From: Eleusine coracana subsp. coracana
Taxonomy: Eukaryota > Streptophyta > Magnoliopsida > Poales > Poaceae
Reading direction: 5' to 3'
NCBI GenBank assembly: GCA_032690845.1
Contig: CM064428.1
Coordinates: 22,852,001 to 22,916,000 of the forward strand
Length of the DNA stretch: 64,000 nt
Shown here one piece after another: positions 53,730 through 64,000 of this stretch; the stretch's first letter is position 1, and every line of letters starts with the position of its first letter. Both the position numbers and the translations under genes were made by a program. The notes beneath the pieces are model-generated. The model was not told the DNA's origin and ran no database searches. It was given only the letters and a program-made list of their open reading frames with translations.

Positions 53730-55400
53730 CTAAAGTAGTCCGACCCGTTTCAAATGGTCGGCCTTAACTCTCTGACAGGTGTCGTACTCCATGACATATC
53801 GAGCAACTTCTCGCTTCATTCTGGTCCACCAGAAATTTTTCTTCAGGTCCTGGTACATCTTGTTACTTCCAGGATGAATGGAATACTTAGAGTGATGTGC
53901 TTCATCCAAGATTTTGCGACGAAGCCCAAAATCCTTGGGTACTACTAGGCAGTTATTGAACCACAGAGTACCATCCGAATCTTGTGTGAAGCACTTTGCC
54001 TTGCCATTCTTAAGGTTCTCCCGAATGTACTTCATTCCAACATCTCCTTTCTGTGCAGTGATGACCTCATCACGAATGGTGGAACGAATACTGAGATTGT
54101 TGATCACTAGGGCAGGCAATATATGTAGGCTGGGTTCTGTGGTATTTGCTTCAATGCTGCAGTCTATCACTAGATTATTGCAGTGTATCTTTCGACTCAG
54201 AGCGTCGGCGACCACATTAGCCTTGCCTGGGTGGTAATGAATCTCCAGATTATAGTCCTTAATTAATTCTAGCCATCGATGTTGTCTCATGTTCAGATCA
54301 GTCTGAGTAAATATGTACTTCAAGCTCTTGTGATCTGTATAAATATGCACTAAATTACCGAGCAAATAGTGCCTCCAAATTTTTAGGGCAAGGACAACGG
54401 CAGCTAGTTCCAAATCATGGGTAGGATAGTGCTCTTCGTGCTTCCGCAGTTGTCGAGATGCATAGGCAATAACACGACCATCCTGCATAAGCACACATCC
54501 AAGTCCGGTCCCAGATGCATCACAATATACGTCAAACGGCTTGGTGATGTCTAGTTGAGCCAATACGTGGGCTGTAGTCAACAAGGTCTTCAATTTCTGA
54601 AAAGCTTCTTCACAATTGTTGCTCCAATTGAACTTCCTATCCTTTTTCAGCAACTCGGTGATGGGTTTGGTCAACTGAGAGAAATTAGGAATGAACCTCC
54701 GATAGTATCCAGCTAGTCCGAGGAAACTACGAACTTGGTGGACGGTTTTCAGTGGCTTCCAATCTAGCACATCTTGGACCTTGCTTGGGTCTACAGAGAT
54801 ACCTTTGGCTGAAACTATGTGGCCAAGGAAGGGCACACGGTCCAACCAAAATTCACACTTACTGAATTTCGCAAATAACTTGTGATCTCGTAGATGCTGA
54901 AGAACAATACGAAGATGTTCGACATGTTCTTCCTTGGACTTCGAATAGATAAGAATGTCATCAATGAATACTACCACGAACTTGTCTAGCTCTGGCATGA
55001 AGACTGAATTCATGAGATACATGAAATAGGCAGGCGCATTTGTCAATCCAAAGGACATCACTAGATATTCGAATAATCCGTATCTAGTAGAGAATGCAGT
55101 CTTTGGAATATCTTCCGCTCTGATCTTGATCTGATGATAACCTGACCGAAGGTCAATTTTGGAAAAGACCTTGGCACCAACCAATTGATCAAAAAGAATA
55201 TCAATACGGGGCAGCGGGTATTTATTCTTGATGGTGACTTCATTAAGAGGCCGGTAATCAACAACAAGACGCAGAGACTTGTCCTTCTTCTTCACAAAAA
55301 TGGCAGGACAGCCCCAAGGTGAAGTACTTGGGCGAATAAATCCTTTTTCCAGCAACTCACTCAACTGTTTCTTCAATTCAGCTAGCTCATTTGGAGCCAT
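53730..55400 (-). CDS. Reverse transcriptase, RNase H and integrase zinc domain, younger Tekay element
   Basis: Longest ORF of the window, 556 codons. Reverse transcriptase: KIDLRSGYHQI (D83) and the active box FIDD at 145-148, normally YxDD/FxDD in this clade. RNase H: YCDASGTGLG (D292), THDLELAAVVLAL (E329), YTDHKSLKY (D354) and ADALSRK (D397), all four acidic residues present. Integrase N-terminus: HHSKYSIHPG and later EYDTCQR, where the first zinc-binding Cys of the CxxC pair is Tyr. So polymerase and RNase H look intact but the zinc finger is damaged. It makes the cDNA in cytoplasmic particles. Confidence 0.9.
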   Translation of the reverse strand: MAPNELAELKKQLSELLEKGFIRPSTSPWGCPAIFVKKKDKSLRLVVDYRPLNEVTIKNKYPLPRIDILFDQLVGAKVFSKIDLRSGYHQIKIRAEDIPKTAFSTRYGLFEYLVMSFGLTNAPAYFMYLMNSVFMPELDKFVVVFIDDILIYSKSKEEHVEHLRIVLQHLRDHKLFAKFSKCEFWLDRVPFLGHIVSAKGISVDPSKVQDVLDWKPLKTVHQVRSFLGLAGYYRRFIPNFSQLTKPITELLKKDRKFNWSNNCEEAFQKLKTLLTTAHVLAQLDITKPFDVYCDASGTGLGCVLMQDGRVIAYASRQLRKHEEHYPTHDLELAAVVLALKIWRHYLLGNLVHIYTDHKSLKYIFTQTDLNMRQHRWLELIKDYNLEIHYHPGKANVVADALSRKIHCNNLVIDCSIEANTTEPSLHILPALVINNLSIRSTIRDEVITAQKGDVGMKYIRENLKNGKAKCFTQDSDGTLWFNNCLVVPKDFGLRRKILDEAHHSKYSIHPGSNKMYQDLKKNFWWTRMKREVARYVMEYDTCQRVKADHLKRVGLL

Positions 55401-55402
55401 TT

Positions 55403-56017
55403 TATAAGGACGTCGGGATATTGGAGAAGTTCCTGGCTGGAGCTCGATCTTGAATTCTACTTCGCGATCAGGTGGAAATCCAGAAATATCTTCCGGGAAT
55501 ACGTCGGGATACTCACAGACAATAGGGATGTTCTCAAGTTTGGTCCTTCCAAATGATAGACAACCAGATCCCTCGAGGAGATGGTGCTAAGAGGGGTGTT
55601 TGGACCATATAGGGGAGAGTTCAAATGGACAACACGGGGCTCTATATCCAACATGGCTCTATGCGTTTTCATCCACTCCATGCCAATAATTAGGTCAATC
55701 TCTTGGTTATGGAGCATGATAAAATCGGTGGGGTAGATTTTCTGATTGATTTCTAGTGGAGCATTGCTTACTATTTCATTAGCTAGAGTTTGTCCAGCCG
55801 GGGAACGGACAGTAAAGCATCGATTTATTGTGGTGGTGTGGAGATTATGTTTTTGTACACAAGTTCTACTAATAAAATTATGAGTAGCACAGGAATCGAA
55901 AAGAGTGACAACAGGCTGGCGGTAGAGTGAGAGCATACCGGTCAGCACGGGATCACTCTGTGGAATATCATCAGTGCTGGTGTAGTTCACTTGGGCACCA
56001 CGAGACGGTGCATTCAC
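55403..56017 (-). pseudogene. Aspartic protease, younger Tekay element
   Basis: The active site reads LFDSCATHNFISR at about 55890; the family has DSGA, so the invariant Gly is Cys. Downstream, DLIIGMEWMKTHRAMLDIEPR is the usual conserved segment. The frame ends at 55457 and the polymerase frame begins in a different phase, so a frameshift separates the two. Without the Gly the enzyme is probably inactive. Confidence 0.85.
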
Positions 56018-57106
56018 AATCTTGTTCTGCGGAGGGCGCTGATTGTTGTTGTTGTTGTTGCGCCTAGGTGTTGTACATTCTCTGGCGAAGTGGCCGGTGC
56101 GACCACAGTTGTAGCACGGGTAGTTACCTCCACGACTGACAGGCTAGGGAGCACGTGCATTCTGACTTCCCTGCTACTGGTTGGGTGCACGGTACTGAGT
56201 GTGCTGTTGCTGCTGCTGTGGTGCTCGGGGCAGAAAGTACTGCTGCTGCTGTGGCCTCGGGCGTTGAAACTGCTGCTGCAGGGATGTCCGGTACCGCTGT
56301 CCAGATGGTGAAGTATACACCAGGCGATGCTTTGCTTGTGGGGCAGCAGAGGCACTAGCAGGGGCCTTCCTCTTGCGCTCATCTTCCTCAACTTGGCGCA
56401 TGGCACCCTCTTGGACAATAGCAGCATTGACCAGGTCATTGAAGGTGCCGGTTGTCTACCAGGTCAGACGCTCCTTCAGTGCAGCATTCATGCCACGCAG
56501 GAAAGCATACCTCTTCTTCTCCTCAGTGTGGACATACTCAGTGGCATACTGAGCAAGATGGTTAAACGCCTCAGAATACTAGAGGACATTCCTCCCTCCT
56601 TGTTTCAGGTCCATGAACTCCTGAAACTTCCTTTGCACAAGACCGGCTGGTATGAAATGAGCTCGAAAGGCAGTTCAAAACTCATTCCACTCGACACGGG
56701 TCCCAACGGGTAGTGAAGCAACGTGGTTCACCCACCAGGCACTAGCAGGGCCCTAGAGTTGCTCGACGGCGAATAGCACTTTCTGGTGCTCAGTACAGTC
56801 AAGCAGACCGAACTTAGACTCGGTCTGACGCAGCCAGTGGTCGGTGTCCAGGGGCTCTCTGGCACGCTTGAAGGTCAGCGGGTGCGTACCCAGAAAGTCT
56901 GAGTAAGTGCACTGTTGGGGCTGGTTATTGTTGCGGTTGCCCCCATGTCCAGCCAGATAGGATGTGATATCAACTAACCGGCAGAGCAACTTGGAGTCGT
57001 TCTGCTGTCGGCTGAGTGCTGCAGCCAGAACATCTGCTAGCGAAGGTTGAGCATTAGCTCCCTGCTGAGAGCTCTCAGGATCATCCTGATTCCGAGTTCG
57101 TACCAT
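56014..57106 (-). pseudogene. Gag of younger Tekay element
   Basis: Starts MVRTRNQDDPESS at 57106. The capsid part continues through FLGTHPLTFKRAREPLDTDHWL, a TAG (56753-56755) and GPASAWWVNHVASLPVG, with further stops at EF-stop-TAFRAHFIP, NVL-stop-YSEAF and TW-stop-TTGTFNDLV. A Gln-rich stretch (56174-56300) precedes one CCHC knuckle, CYNCGRTGHFAREC, at about 56080-56120. All pieces share one frame, so decay is by point stops. Confidence 0.88.
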
Positions 57107-57486
57107 GCTGCAAATTACACCCTACACATTAGTCATTCTTCCAAGTGTTCCATAAGACATAGGTGTAAAAACTTGCATGGGTGCTCTAAGGGTTAAGAAT
57201 GACAACCATTTTCACAAAGCAAAGATGGGTACATGGTTATTAAAAAGGATAATGATCATACTAACTCATCCATACGTGCCTCAACGCCTAACTATGGTAT
57301 TGCGTACGCACTATGGCTCATACACGACCAACTCATCTACTCCTGGTCTATGACTATCGGCTCGTTGGGTTCTGGCGGTCCCAACGGTTCTTCTGGCGCT
57401 CCCGGTTCCATCAGCTCTACACCAACATTTTCGACTTGCTCCATCTCTTCATCCACTTGTTTTCCATACTCCATAGGGATCTCATC
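57107..57486 (-). other. Spacer between upstream ORF and Gag, Tekay element
   Basis: No ORF of note on the element's strand. Would have to be crossed by reinitiation, an internal start or splicing if both ORFs are expressed. Confidence 0.5.
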
Positions 57487-58209
57487 CTAATTATCCATGA
57501 TGGGAAGATGGGTAGCCTTGAAGGTGTCAAATTTGACTTGCAACTCCTGCAGTTCAGACTCCATGATGTCAGCATCTCCAATAGCTTGGTTACGCTCTTC
57601 GATGATCATATCTATCTCTTCATTCTTCGCTTGTACTTGCTGGTTTAATTTTGCAATTTCCAGAATCTTGGCTTGCTTTTTAGCTTCGGAAAACCGAAGG
57701 GCGGCCCGAAACATGTCCAGTTGATGATACAAGTTCTTGCATATGCCAAATAGAAAGAGTCCATAACACTCTGCCACATGTAGCGCTAGGCGATACAGTG
57801 GGTGGTTTGGATCGAAGACAAAATCTAGACGTCGGTTCCACTCAGGATCTTCCGTATTGTCAATGGGTATCAAGGTTACCGGTGTTCCAGTGACCTCATG
57901 CTTGTGGAGTTCGCAAAACAGAGTGAGGGCTTTGAGGGCAGCAACACTCCAAGTAGTGAGTAAGTCCACGCCAGTGACACTGATAGTCCATGACTCGCAT
58001 GCCGGTAAGAAGGAATATTTGGTGGGAACTGCGACATGGACTACACAGGAAGTGATTCCATCCTCCTCAATGGTCTTTCCAATGTAGGTGGGAGGGATAT
58101 CATATCCATAACCCTGGAGGACAATCTAAAAGAGTTGAGTCATCCCAGGGATCTCCAGACCATCGGTGATTTCCCAACCCGGTGGAGCTTGGAAATTGTT
58201 TTCAGCCAT
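57487..58209 (-). pseudogene. ORF upstream of Gag (orf0-like), one stop
   Basis: Starts MAENNFQAPPGWE at 58209 and would be about 240 codons. It is broken by a TAG at 58126-58128, after which the same frame stays open to 57487. The C-terminal half (residues about 155-235) is a likely coiled coil (FSEAKKQAKILEIAKLNQQV onward, with heptad-like Ile/Leu). No domain recognised. Some grass Del-type elements (RIRE3, RIRE8) are described with an extra ORF in this position; whether this is related is untested. Confidence 0.65.
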
Positions 58210-58885
58210 CTACAAGGGCGAAATCTGAATGAGTCAGAATCTTCCTTAAGTGAAGTGCATTTCATGTTCAACTTCATAAAATACAGAAACAAACTTTTAG
58301 TTTCCATTTTCCAGCCTCAAGGGGTATTAATACAGAGATGGATTTTTAACAGATTCAGTCTTGACTATGCGGCAGTTAGAAATCAAGTATTGTGCCCGAA
58401 AAACAAAATCTACAGAACTGGTTCTTGGTACCACGTTACAGTAGACCTTCATAGGTTTTCAGATGGTGTTTGTTTTCCCAAAAATTCCAAGTAGAACTGG
58501 ACTTATGATCTTTGCAAGTTCCGGGATGTGTTGAAAACAGAGAGTTGATAAATTGTTGTTAACGTAATAATTCAAACGTGTATTTTGAATTTTGTACTTA
58601 TCAAACTTGCAAACTTTTATTTTAGAGGTGGGTAAGTAAGGAGAGAACAAAATTTTAGTTAAGTTATAAGGAATGCAATGATGCAAAATTCAATTTATTT
58701 ACCTAGCGTTCCTCACAACACACACCTATATTGCCGGTACTTAGCGGCACAAAATTTGGTGATGACCCGCACTCATCACGTAACCACTAAGTGTTGTACT
58801 AACGGTGTTAGTGTACCTACAGAAAAACTCATTGCAGAAACATTACATTAAATTAAAAGAAACTACGAAAATAAGGGTAACCCTA
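58210..58885 (-). other. Leader of younger Tekay element, proximal part
   Basis: Noncoding between upstream ORF and hairpin repeats. Nothing recognisable. Confidence 0.5.
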
Positions 58886-59140
58886 CAATGGTTCATGGAA
58901 TGAACCGCCTTGCGAAACCACGGTTCTCGCAAGCGAACCAATGCTCATAACCTATTCTGTTAAGCATTTACTAATAAAAAGTTGGCATGGTTTATGGAAG
59001 AAACCGTCTCGCGAAACCATAACCCTCGCGAGTTAACTCTACACTCCAACACTTGTCAAGGAGCCAAAATGAAAAATGTCGGCAACGATTCATGGAAGGA
59101 ATCGTCTCGCAAAGCCACAGTCCTTGCGAGCGAACTTTAA
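58886..59140 (-). repeat. Three ~99-bp units each with two hairpins
   Basis: The units align at 58890, 58989 and about 59087. Hairpin A has arms GGTTC/GAACC, GGTTT/AAACC and CGATTC/GAATCG around ATGGAA-type loops. Hairpin B has 7-bp arms CTTGCGA/TCGCAAG, CTCGCGA/TCGCGAG and CTCGCAA/TTGCGAG. Changes in one arm are matched in the other. It lies in the RNA leader between primer site and upstream ORF, where packaging or dimer signals are expected. Confidence 0.85.
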
Positions 59141-59298
59141 ATGCCAAAAGATGAATCAACTAAAAGCCAACTCAAGCATAACCCGTTAGCATTGTCACCA
59201 ACCCTAATAACTACTAGGGGCAGTACTAACGTATCCTCACACGTAACATCATAATTTTTTTGAAAATACGTTTTAATTGTTGTATTATCATGGACCAC

Positions 59299-59311
59299 GG
59301 CTCTGATACCA
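59299..59311 (-). other. Primer-binding site (initiator Met tRNA), younger Tekay element
   Basis: Minus strand TGGTATCAGAGCC, two bases from the 5' LTR; exact initiator-Met form. Confidence 0.93.
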
Positions 59312-59313
59312 GC

Positions 59314-62300
59314 TGAGGCGCCCCTTCCCGGAGGATCGAGGTCCCGAAGGTGCTGATAACGCAGACACTTGATAATACAACAATGATCCAAATTTAAGTT
59401 TAATTATTACATCAAAGTGCAGCGGAATTACAAGTTCATAAAGTTTTGAAAACAGCGGAAGCGAAATAACGATAAAATCTACGAGCTCGATGATACAGCA
59501 TGGTGATGATTCATGCCCGTGGAATCAACACCTTAGCAGCACTCACAATCACTGCAGCGACAGATTAGACTCCCAATGGGCAGTCCAACCTTCAGGGACT
59601 TGCACGTCCCAAGGCAACACATCTACAGGAAATTCTATTTCTTTAGTACCTGAAAACCACATAAGCATAAAGCCTGAGTACTAATTACTCAACAAGACTT
59701 ACCCGTCAAAAACCTAGACATGCAATGGTTCTAATTGGTGGCTTGTTTAAAAGGACTCGCACTAAGCAACCTACTAGTTCTATCAAGTTTTATTTTCAGA
59801 TTAAATGGGTTGTGCTGAATATAACTTTAGTTGCAACAATAATAAAACAATTCATAAAATAAGTGCAATAGTAGAACAATAAAATATATCAGTAATAACC
59901 AATACAATTCCATATCCATGATATCATGTGCAACTACGTGATTGGCGCGGTGAACAAGCGGTACTCATTACTACGAGGGACAGCAATTACAAATGATTTA
60001 CACCAGCTGGGAAAACCTGAATAACACGACACATACGCACCAATTAAGGTCGTATATGGCAACCTTTCACAAGAAAAACCTCCCACATCCAGACCCGGGT
60101 GTGGTGACGTCGAGTGGGCATGCTGTCCTGCCAACAGTACTTCATGGTATGGACCACCCACTCCCGCAGCTGAGGGGTCCTAAGACAAACGCACCTTAAC
60201 CGTCCTTGATATGAGTGATCTTTAATGCTACATCGGTTTACTAGTGCCCATGAAACTAGCATGCATTCGGTACTGTTCAAAACTTGATCAAGGGGCCGAC
60301 CACGGACAGCTCCTAGGGTGGGCAAGACAGGGCTACCGCAGCCAACACCCATGTGTTGCTTCAAACCTACACATGCAAATTCCCTGTCCGGCCAAACATC
60401 AAAATAAACTTCTGTTACATAAGTTCCATTTTAGTGATCAAGTTTATTCCATAGTTATTATGATAACTACCGAGACTTATCGATTACTAAGCATAGCATC
60501 TTAGTACTGAACCTACCACGTTTCTAATAAAAACAACATAGGTCATTTGGAGAAAACATGCAAGTTGGGTTCCAATCAATTACTATGACCTAATGCAACA
60601 ATTCAGGCATAGACACTAGTAGTGAACTAAACTAGCAAAACTTTATAAAGAGGCTAATGCAAACCGAGGCTTGCCTGGATCCACGCAAGTGTTAGCTACT
60701 ATAGTCTCTTGGTCCTCAGGCTCTTGGTCCTGCTGGACATCGGGCTCCTTCTCCTGAGTGTCGTTACCTATTGATGAACAAGGGTTAACGGTAGTGTTGA
60801 AATACTGTTACATGCATTGACATGATGAATGCAACAAATGATGGATGCATATTGCATTAGTGTTTTGATGTTAACAACCTTATTAACAAGTTCTCGAAGC
60901 CATATGCTTCAAAGAAACAATTTAGGTTTTCATTATTTCAAGTGTGTGGATCATTTTAATTAGGATTGTTATAGCTTGAGAATAATTAAACAATTTAAAA
61001 TAATAACAAGATGATTCTAGACTTGAGTGATTTATCATGAACAGAGACATGTATGAAGTGCATTTTTACCAAGTTATAACCTCTGGACAATATTATTTTA
61101 TTTACTAGCATTTATTTGAGTTAAAGCATTACTTAATTAATAGCATATTAAATATTGCAGATTTGACTTAGCCAAAAATCAGGCTGATGCATTAACATGA
61201 AACAACAGTGCATGCAAAAGATCAGAATTAATTTTCCATTTCTAGAAGTATTAAGGATTTATTTGGTGTTTGGACAAGTTATTTAATTAACTAAATTATA
61301 TTAACAGGGGTAGTTGGTTATTATTTTACTAAAATAGAGCACAATATTATGAAACTAAAAAAATTGATTTGATGTCATTTGGACTTAAAATGAATTTACT
61401 ATGCATTTTTGAAGTTCCATCAGTTTTCTGGTATTTCCTAGGTTTAAACAATTGACACGTCAGCGCCATGTGGCAGCCACATCAGCACCAACTGGACGCC
61501 AGCTCAGCTGCCAGTCAGCTTTGCTGAGCGTGGCGGTGCACGGCCGGGGCTTGCCGGAGGGCTCGCCGCAAGCGACTCTAGGCGGCGAAAGCTCGCCGCG
61601 GGAGGGGGAAAATGATGTGCGTGACGAGGTGAGGAGACTTGGCGGGTTCGTGAAGTCGAAAGCTTACCGGAGATGGGTCGGCGACGAGCGGCGATGGAGA
61701 GAGGAGGTCCGGCGACGTCGCGGGGTGGACTCGGGGCAGCAAACCGACTACGGCTGGCTCCTACAGTATCACAGGGGCACGGCGGGGATTGACATCTGGT
61801 CGGCGAACGTCGGGGAAGGCCGGAAGATAGGGCTCATCGTGGAGGCGGCTCAGACACGGCGGCGCAGAAGGGGTCAGCGGGGGAAAAGTTCAATGCCGGT
61901 GTTCTTGATCCTGAAATCGAAGAGAAGATTGCGCATCAATGAGAAGAAGAAAGGGAGACGGGGTTCACCAGGGTCGCTGGAATTTGGGAGCGCGTCATCG
62001 GCGGCCGTCGGGGAATAGGGTTCGGAGATTCTTCAAATTGTTTGAGCTCAATGGAAGATTGTGCGAGCCAGTGCATGGGAATGCAACGGGAAGGTAGGCG
62101 CGTTAGTTGCTGCTCTCGACTTGGCTCGGGAGGGAGTGAGTGGCCGGGAGTTTGAGCTCGAGGTCGTCTCTGGCAATGGCGGGAATGGTTTGGAAGAGAA
62201 GGGAGTGAACAGGGGGGTATTTAAAGGCCAAGGACTCGGGTTCGTGGTCGAGAAACTGGGGGTAGGTGTGCAAGTAGCTTTGAGCAACGCCGGGTCTTGG

Positions 62301-63354
62301 GGAGCCGTTGGGAGCGCGGGGAGCGAAGCGGGCGCGGCAGCAGAGGCAGAGCGCAGTAGAGGGGAAAAGCAACTCGCTTGCTTGGCCGGTAGCGGCGTGC
62401 GGCGAGGGAGGAGAGCAGAGTGATGTGACGGGGCGATCACGCGCGGCTCTGGTGCTGCTGGGTGACGGGGAGCGGTCGGGAGCCGGGAAACAAGGAGTTG
62501 CTGGTCGTCAGAATTCGAGGAATTGGCGGCAGGCCTGGCGGCATCGGACAGGGGCGGAAGAGACCGAGGCTCTCAGCGGCTAGCGGCGAGCGGGTAACCG
62601 AGCAGGCGAGTGATGCGACGGAGCGGGCATGAGGGGCTGGCTTTCGGTCGGAAATGCGGGAGCGGTCAGGCGGGGAGAATCGAGGCGGCAGAGGAGTTGG
62701 CTTCGTGCAGGGCGAAGGTAACTCGCCTCGGCGGCAACTAGCGGCTGGGCGACAGCGTGACGCGACGGCGGCGAGTGGGAGCGCGGGGAAGTGCGGCGAC
62801 GAGTACCGAGGCGGTGAGAGGGAATCGCGTGGGCGCGCGCGCGGGAGAGGCGACGGGAGGAAGAAGACAGGGATTTTTGCAGAAAGGACCCCAAGGTTTC
62901 AAAAAGATTGCAAAGAGGTCCCTGGTTTAGTTTTAATTGATTTAAATTACTTCCTTAATTTCAATTAAACTGAAATTTGAACTGTGGGTTAATTAAGATA
63001 TGAGCAATTCATTTGTGAAGTATTTTTGGTCAGACAAGAAATAATTTAATTGGAATTATTAATTAAAGTTAGATCAATTCTAGGGTTTAACCATTTAATT
63101 AATTGACTTCTTAATGAAATAAAATTCTAGTTTTTGGCCCAAAATTCTATTTTATTATTTTCATAATTCTAATGTAATTATTTGGCCCATGTTTTATAGA
63201 AATTTAAATTGCTTTAAATTTTTGCTTGCGGGGTTTTAATTTAACTTGGAGAATTCCAATTTTTTATCTTGTCCTTATTATTTCATGCTCAAACTTGAGT
63301 CCAAAATTTTTGGCAATTTGTGCTAAGCAAGAAATGAGACACCTGGGTGTCACA
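59314..63354 (-). repeat. 5' LTR of younger Tekay element
   Basis: 4041 bp, near-identical to 48506-52570. One clear length change: about 25 bp present near 51119-51145 of the other LTR are absent near 61922. Confidence 0.92.
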
Positions 63355-63418
63355 AGTTCCACAGGTAGTTGGAGCTTGTACACCCAAGTTCCACAGGTAG
63401 TTGGAGCTTGTAGGCCAC
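63355..63418. repeat. 32-bp tandem duplication at the insertion junction
   Basis: AGTTCCACAGGTAGTTGGAG starts at 63355 and again at 63387. The first copy begins with the target duplication. The duplication shifts the host reading frame. Confidence 0.95.
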
Positions 63419-64000
63419 GGGTCCACATCTTGTAATGATTGGATATGGGCCAATGTAACGGGGTGCAAGCTTTCCATGAATTCCAAATCTTCGTACGCCT
63501 TTGGTTGGTGACACTCGAAAATAGACCAGATCGCCAGCTATGAATTCAAGTGGGTGACGTGTCTTATCTGCATAGCTCTTTTGTCTGGACTTTGTTGCTC
63601 GTAGATTAGATTTAATTTCCAATACTTTCTCTTCTGCCTGTTGCACAAATTCTGGTCCAAACACTACTCTCTCTCCTAATTCTGAAGAGCTTAAGGGTGT
63701 GCGACAACGACGACCACATAGAGCTTCAAACGGTGTCATCTTGATGCTCTTTTGATAATTGTTATTATACATAAAATCTGCCAAGGGTAAGCATTTGTCA
63801 GACTTTTTTCTATGGTTTAGTACATAGGCTCTTAATATGTCTTCCAATATTTGGTTAACCCTTTCCGAGTGACCGTCTGTTTGGGGGTGATACGCAGAAC
63901 CTGTAATCAACCTTGTGCCCAATGACTTGTGTAGATTTTCCCAAAAGCGTCCAACAAACTAGGAGCCTATTTTGGATACAATGGTCTTGGGCACTCCGCG
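63387..64000 (-). pseudogene. Older Tekay element: integrase core, left half cut by insertion
   Basis: Minus-strand frame with GTRLITGSAYHPQTDGHSERVNQILEDILRAYV (catalytic Glu) and then FRVSPTKGVRRFGIHGKLAPRYIGPY, ending in KLQLPVEL at the junction. Upstream, the window edge shows RGVPKTIVSKIGS, a TAG at 63959-63961 (normally Gln) and FVGRFWENLHKSLG. The second catalytic Asp region reads SKIGS instead of S/T-D-R-G-S, so this element is dead. It continues at 48500 once the younger element is removed. Confidence 0.88.

Larger units (their letters stand above)
48506..63354 (-). mobile_element. Tekay/Del-type chromovirus, complete, 14.8 kb, minus strand
   Basis: LTRs of about 4.05 kb at 48506-52570 and 59314-63354, nearly identical, flanked by perfect AGTTC duplications (48501-48505 and 63355-63359). 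On the minus strand: Met-tRNA primer site, an upstream ORF, Gag, protease, reverse transcriptase, RNase H, integrase with chromodomain, polypurine tract. Long LTRs and an ORF before gag are known from grass Del/Tekay elements such as RIRE3. It carries mainly point stops, so it is the youngest large insertion here. Confidence 0.92.

Overview
The window is plant nuclear DNA and almost entirely nested transposable elements; I recognise no ordinary cellular gene. The organism is most likely a large-genome grass. It carries grass-type Ty3 elements of the Tekay/Del, Tat, Athila and CRM-like chromovirus lineages, a SIRE/Maximus-like Ty1-copia LTR, a CACTA element, a Stowaway and a Tourist-like MITE, and L1-type LINE fragments. 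Species cannot be set from this sequence. Three Ty3 insertions have both ends and target-site duplications (TSDs), so the order of events can be read.

Region by region. 1-2141: decayed LINE 3' half (+). 2142-15481: 3' part of a Ty3 (Tat-like) element ending in an LTR at 13734-15481. It is interrupted by a Tourist-like MITE (TSD TAA), which is interrupted by a complete CRM-like Ty3 element on the minus strand (2633-11222), whose leader holds a solo LTR of the same family in opposite orientation (9225-10126, TSD CCTAG). 15482-16731: LINE ORF1 relic. 16732-19050: SIRE/Maximus-like copia 3' LTR and adjoining internal DNA. 19552-32582: complete 13-kb Tat element (+), TSD ACTGC, with a degenerate gag-pol, a 110-bp tandem array and an antisense gene. 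32754-34898: CACTA element, TSD CTC. 35306-45176: Athila-like element (+) with Gag and protease and an intact 412-codon late ORF but no reverse transcriptase or integrase. 45177-45886: unclassified DNA element holding a Stowaway MITE. 48506-63354: complete 14.8-kb Tekay-type chromovirus (minus), TSD AGTTC, with 4-kb LTRs and relatively intact pol. It is inserted in the pol gene of an older Tekay element whose halves lie at 63355-64000 and 48170-48500.

Pieces at about 19050-19551, 32588-32753 and probably 34902-35025 resemble successive parts of the Tekay LTR. They suggest that the old Tekay element's 3' LTR was spread over about 29 kb by the Tat, CACTA and Athila insertions.

Most coding regions are broken. 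Many premature stops are C-to-T changes (CAG to TAG, CGA to TGA), as expected of methylated, silenced DNA. The observations I rate highest are: (1) three tandem ~99-bp units in the Tekay leader, each with two hairpins supported by compensatory base changes; (2) about ten pairs of a CCGATCGGCGCA-like motif, 19-21 bp apart, restricted to noncoding parts of the Athila element; (3) the antisense gene in the Tat element with an in-phase intron; (4) the intact 412-codon ORF in an element with no polymerase.
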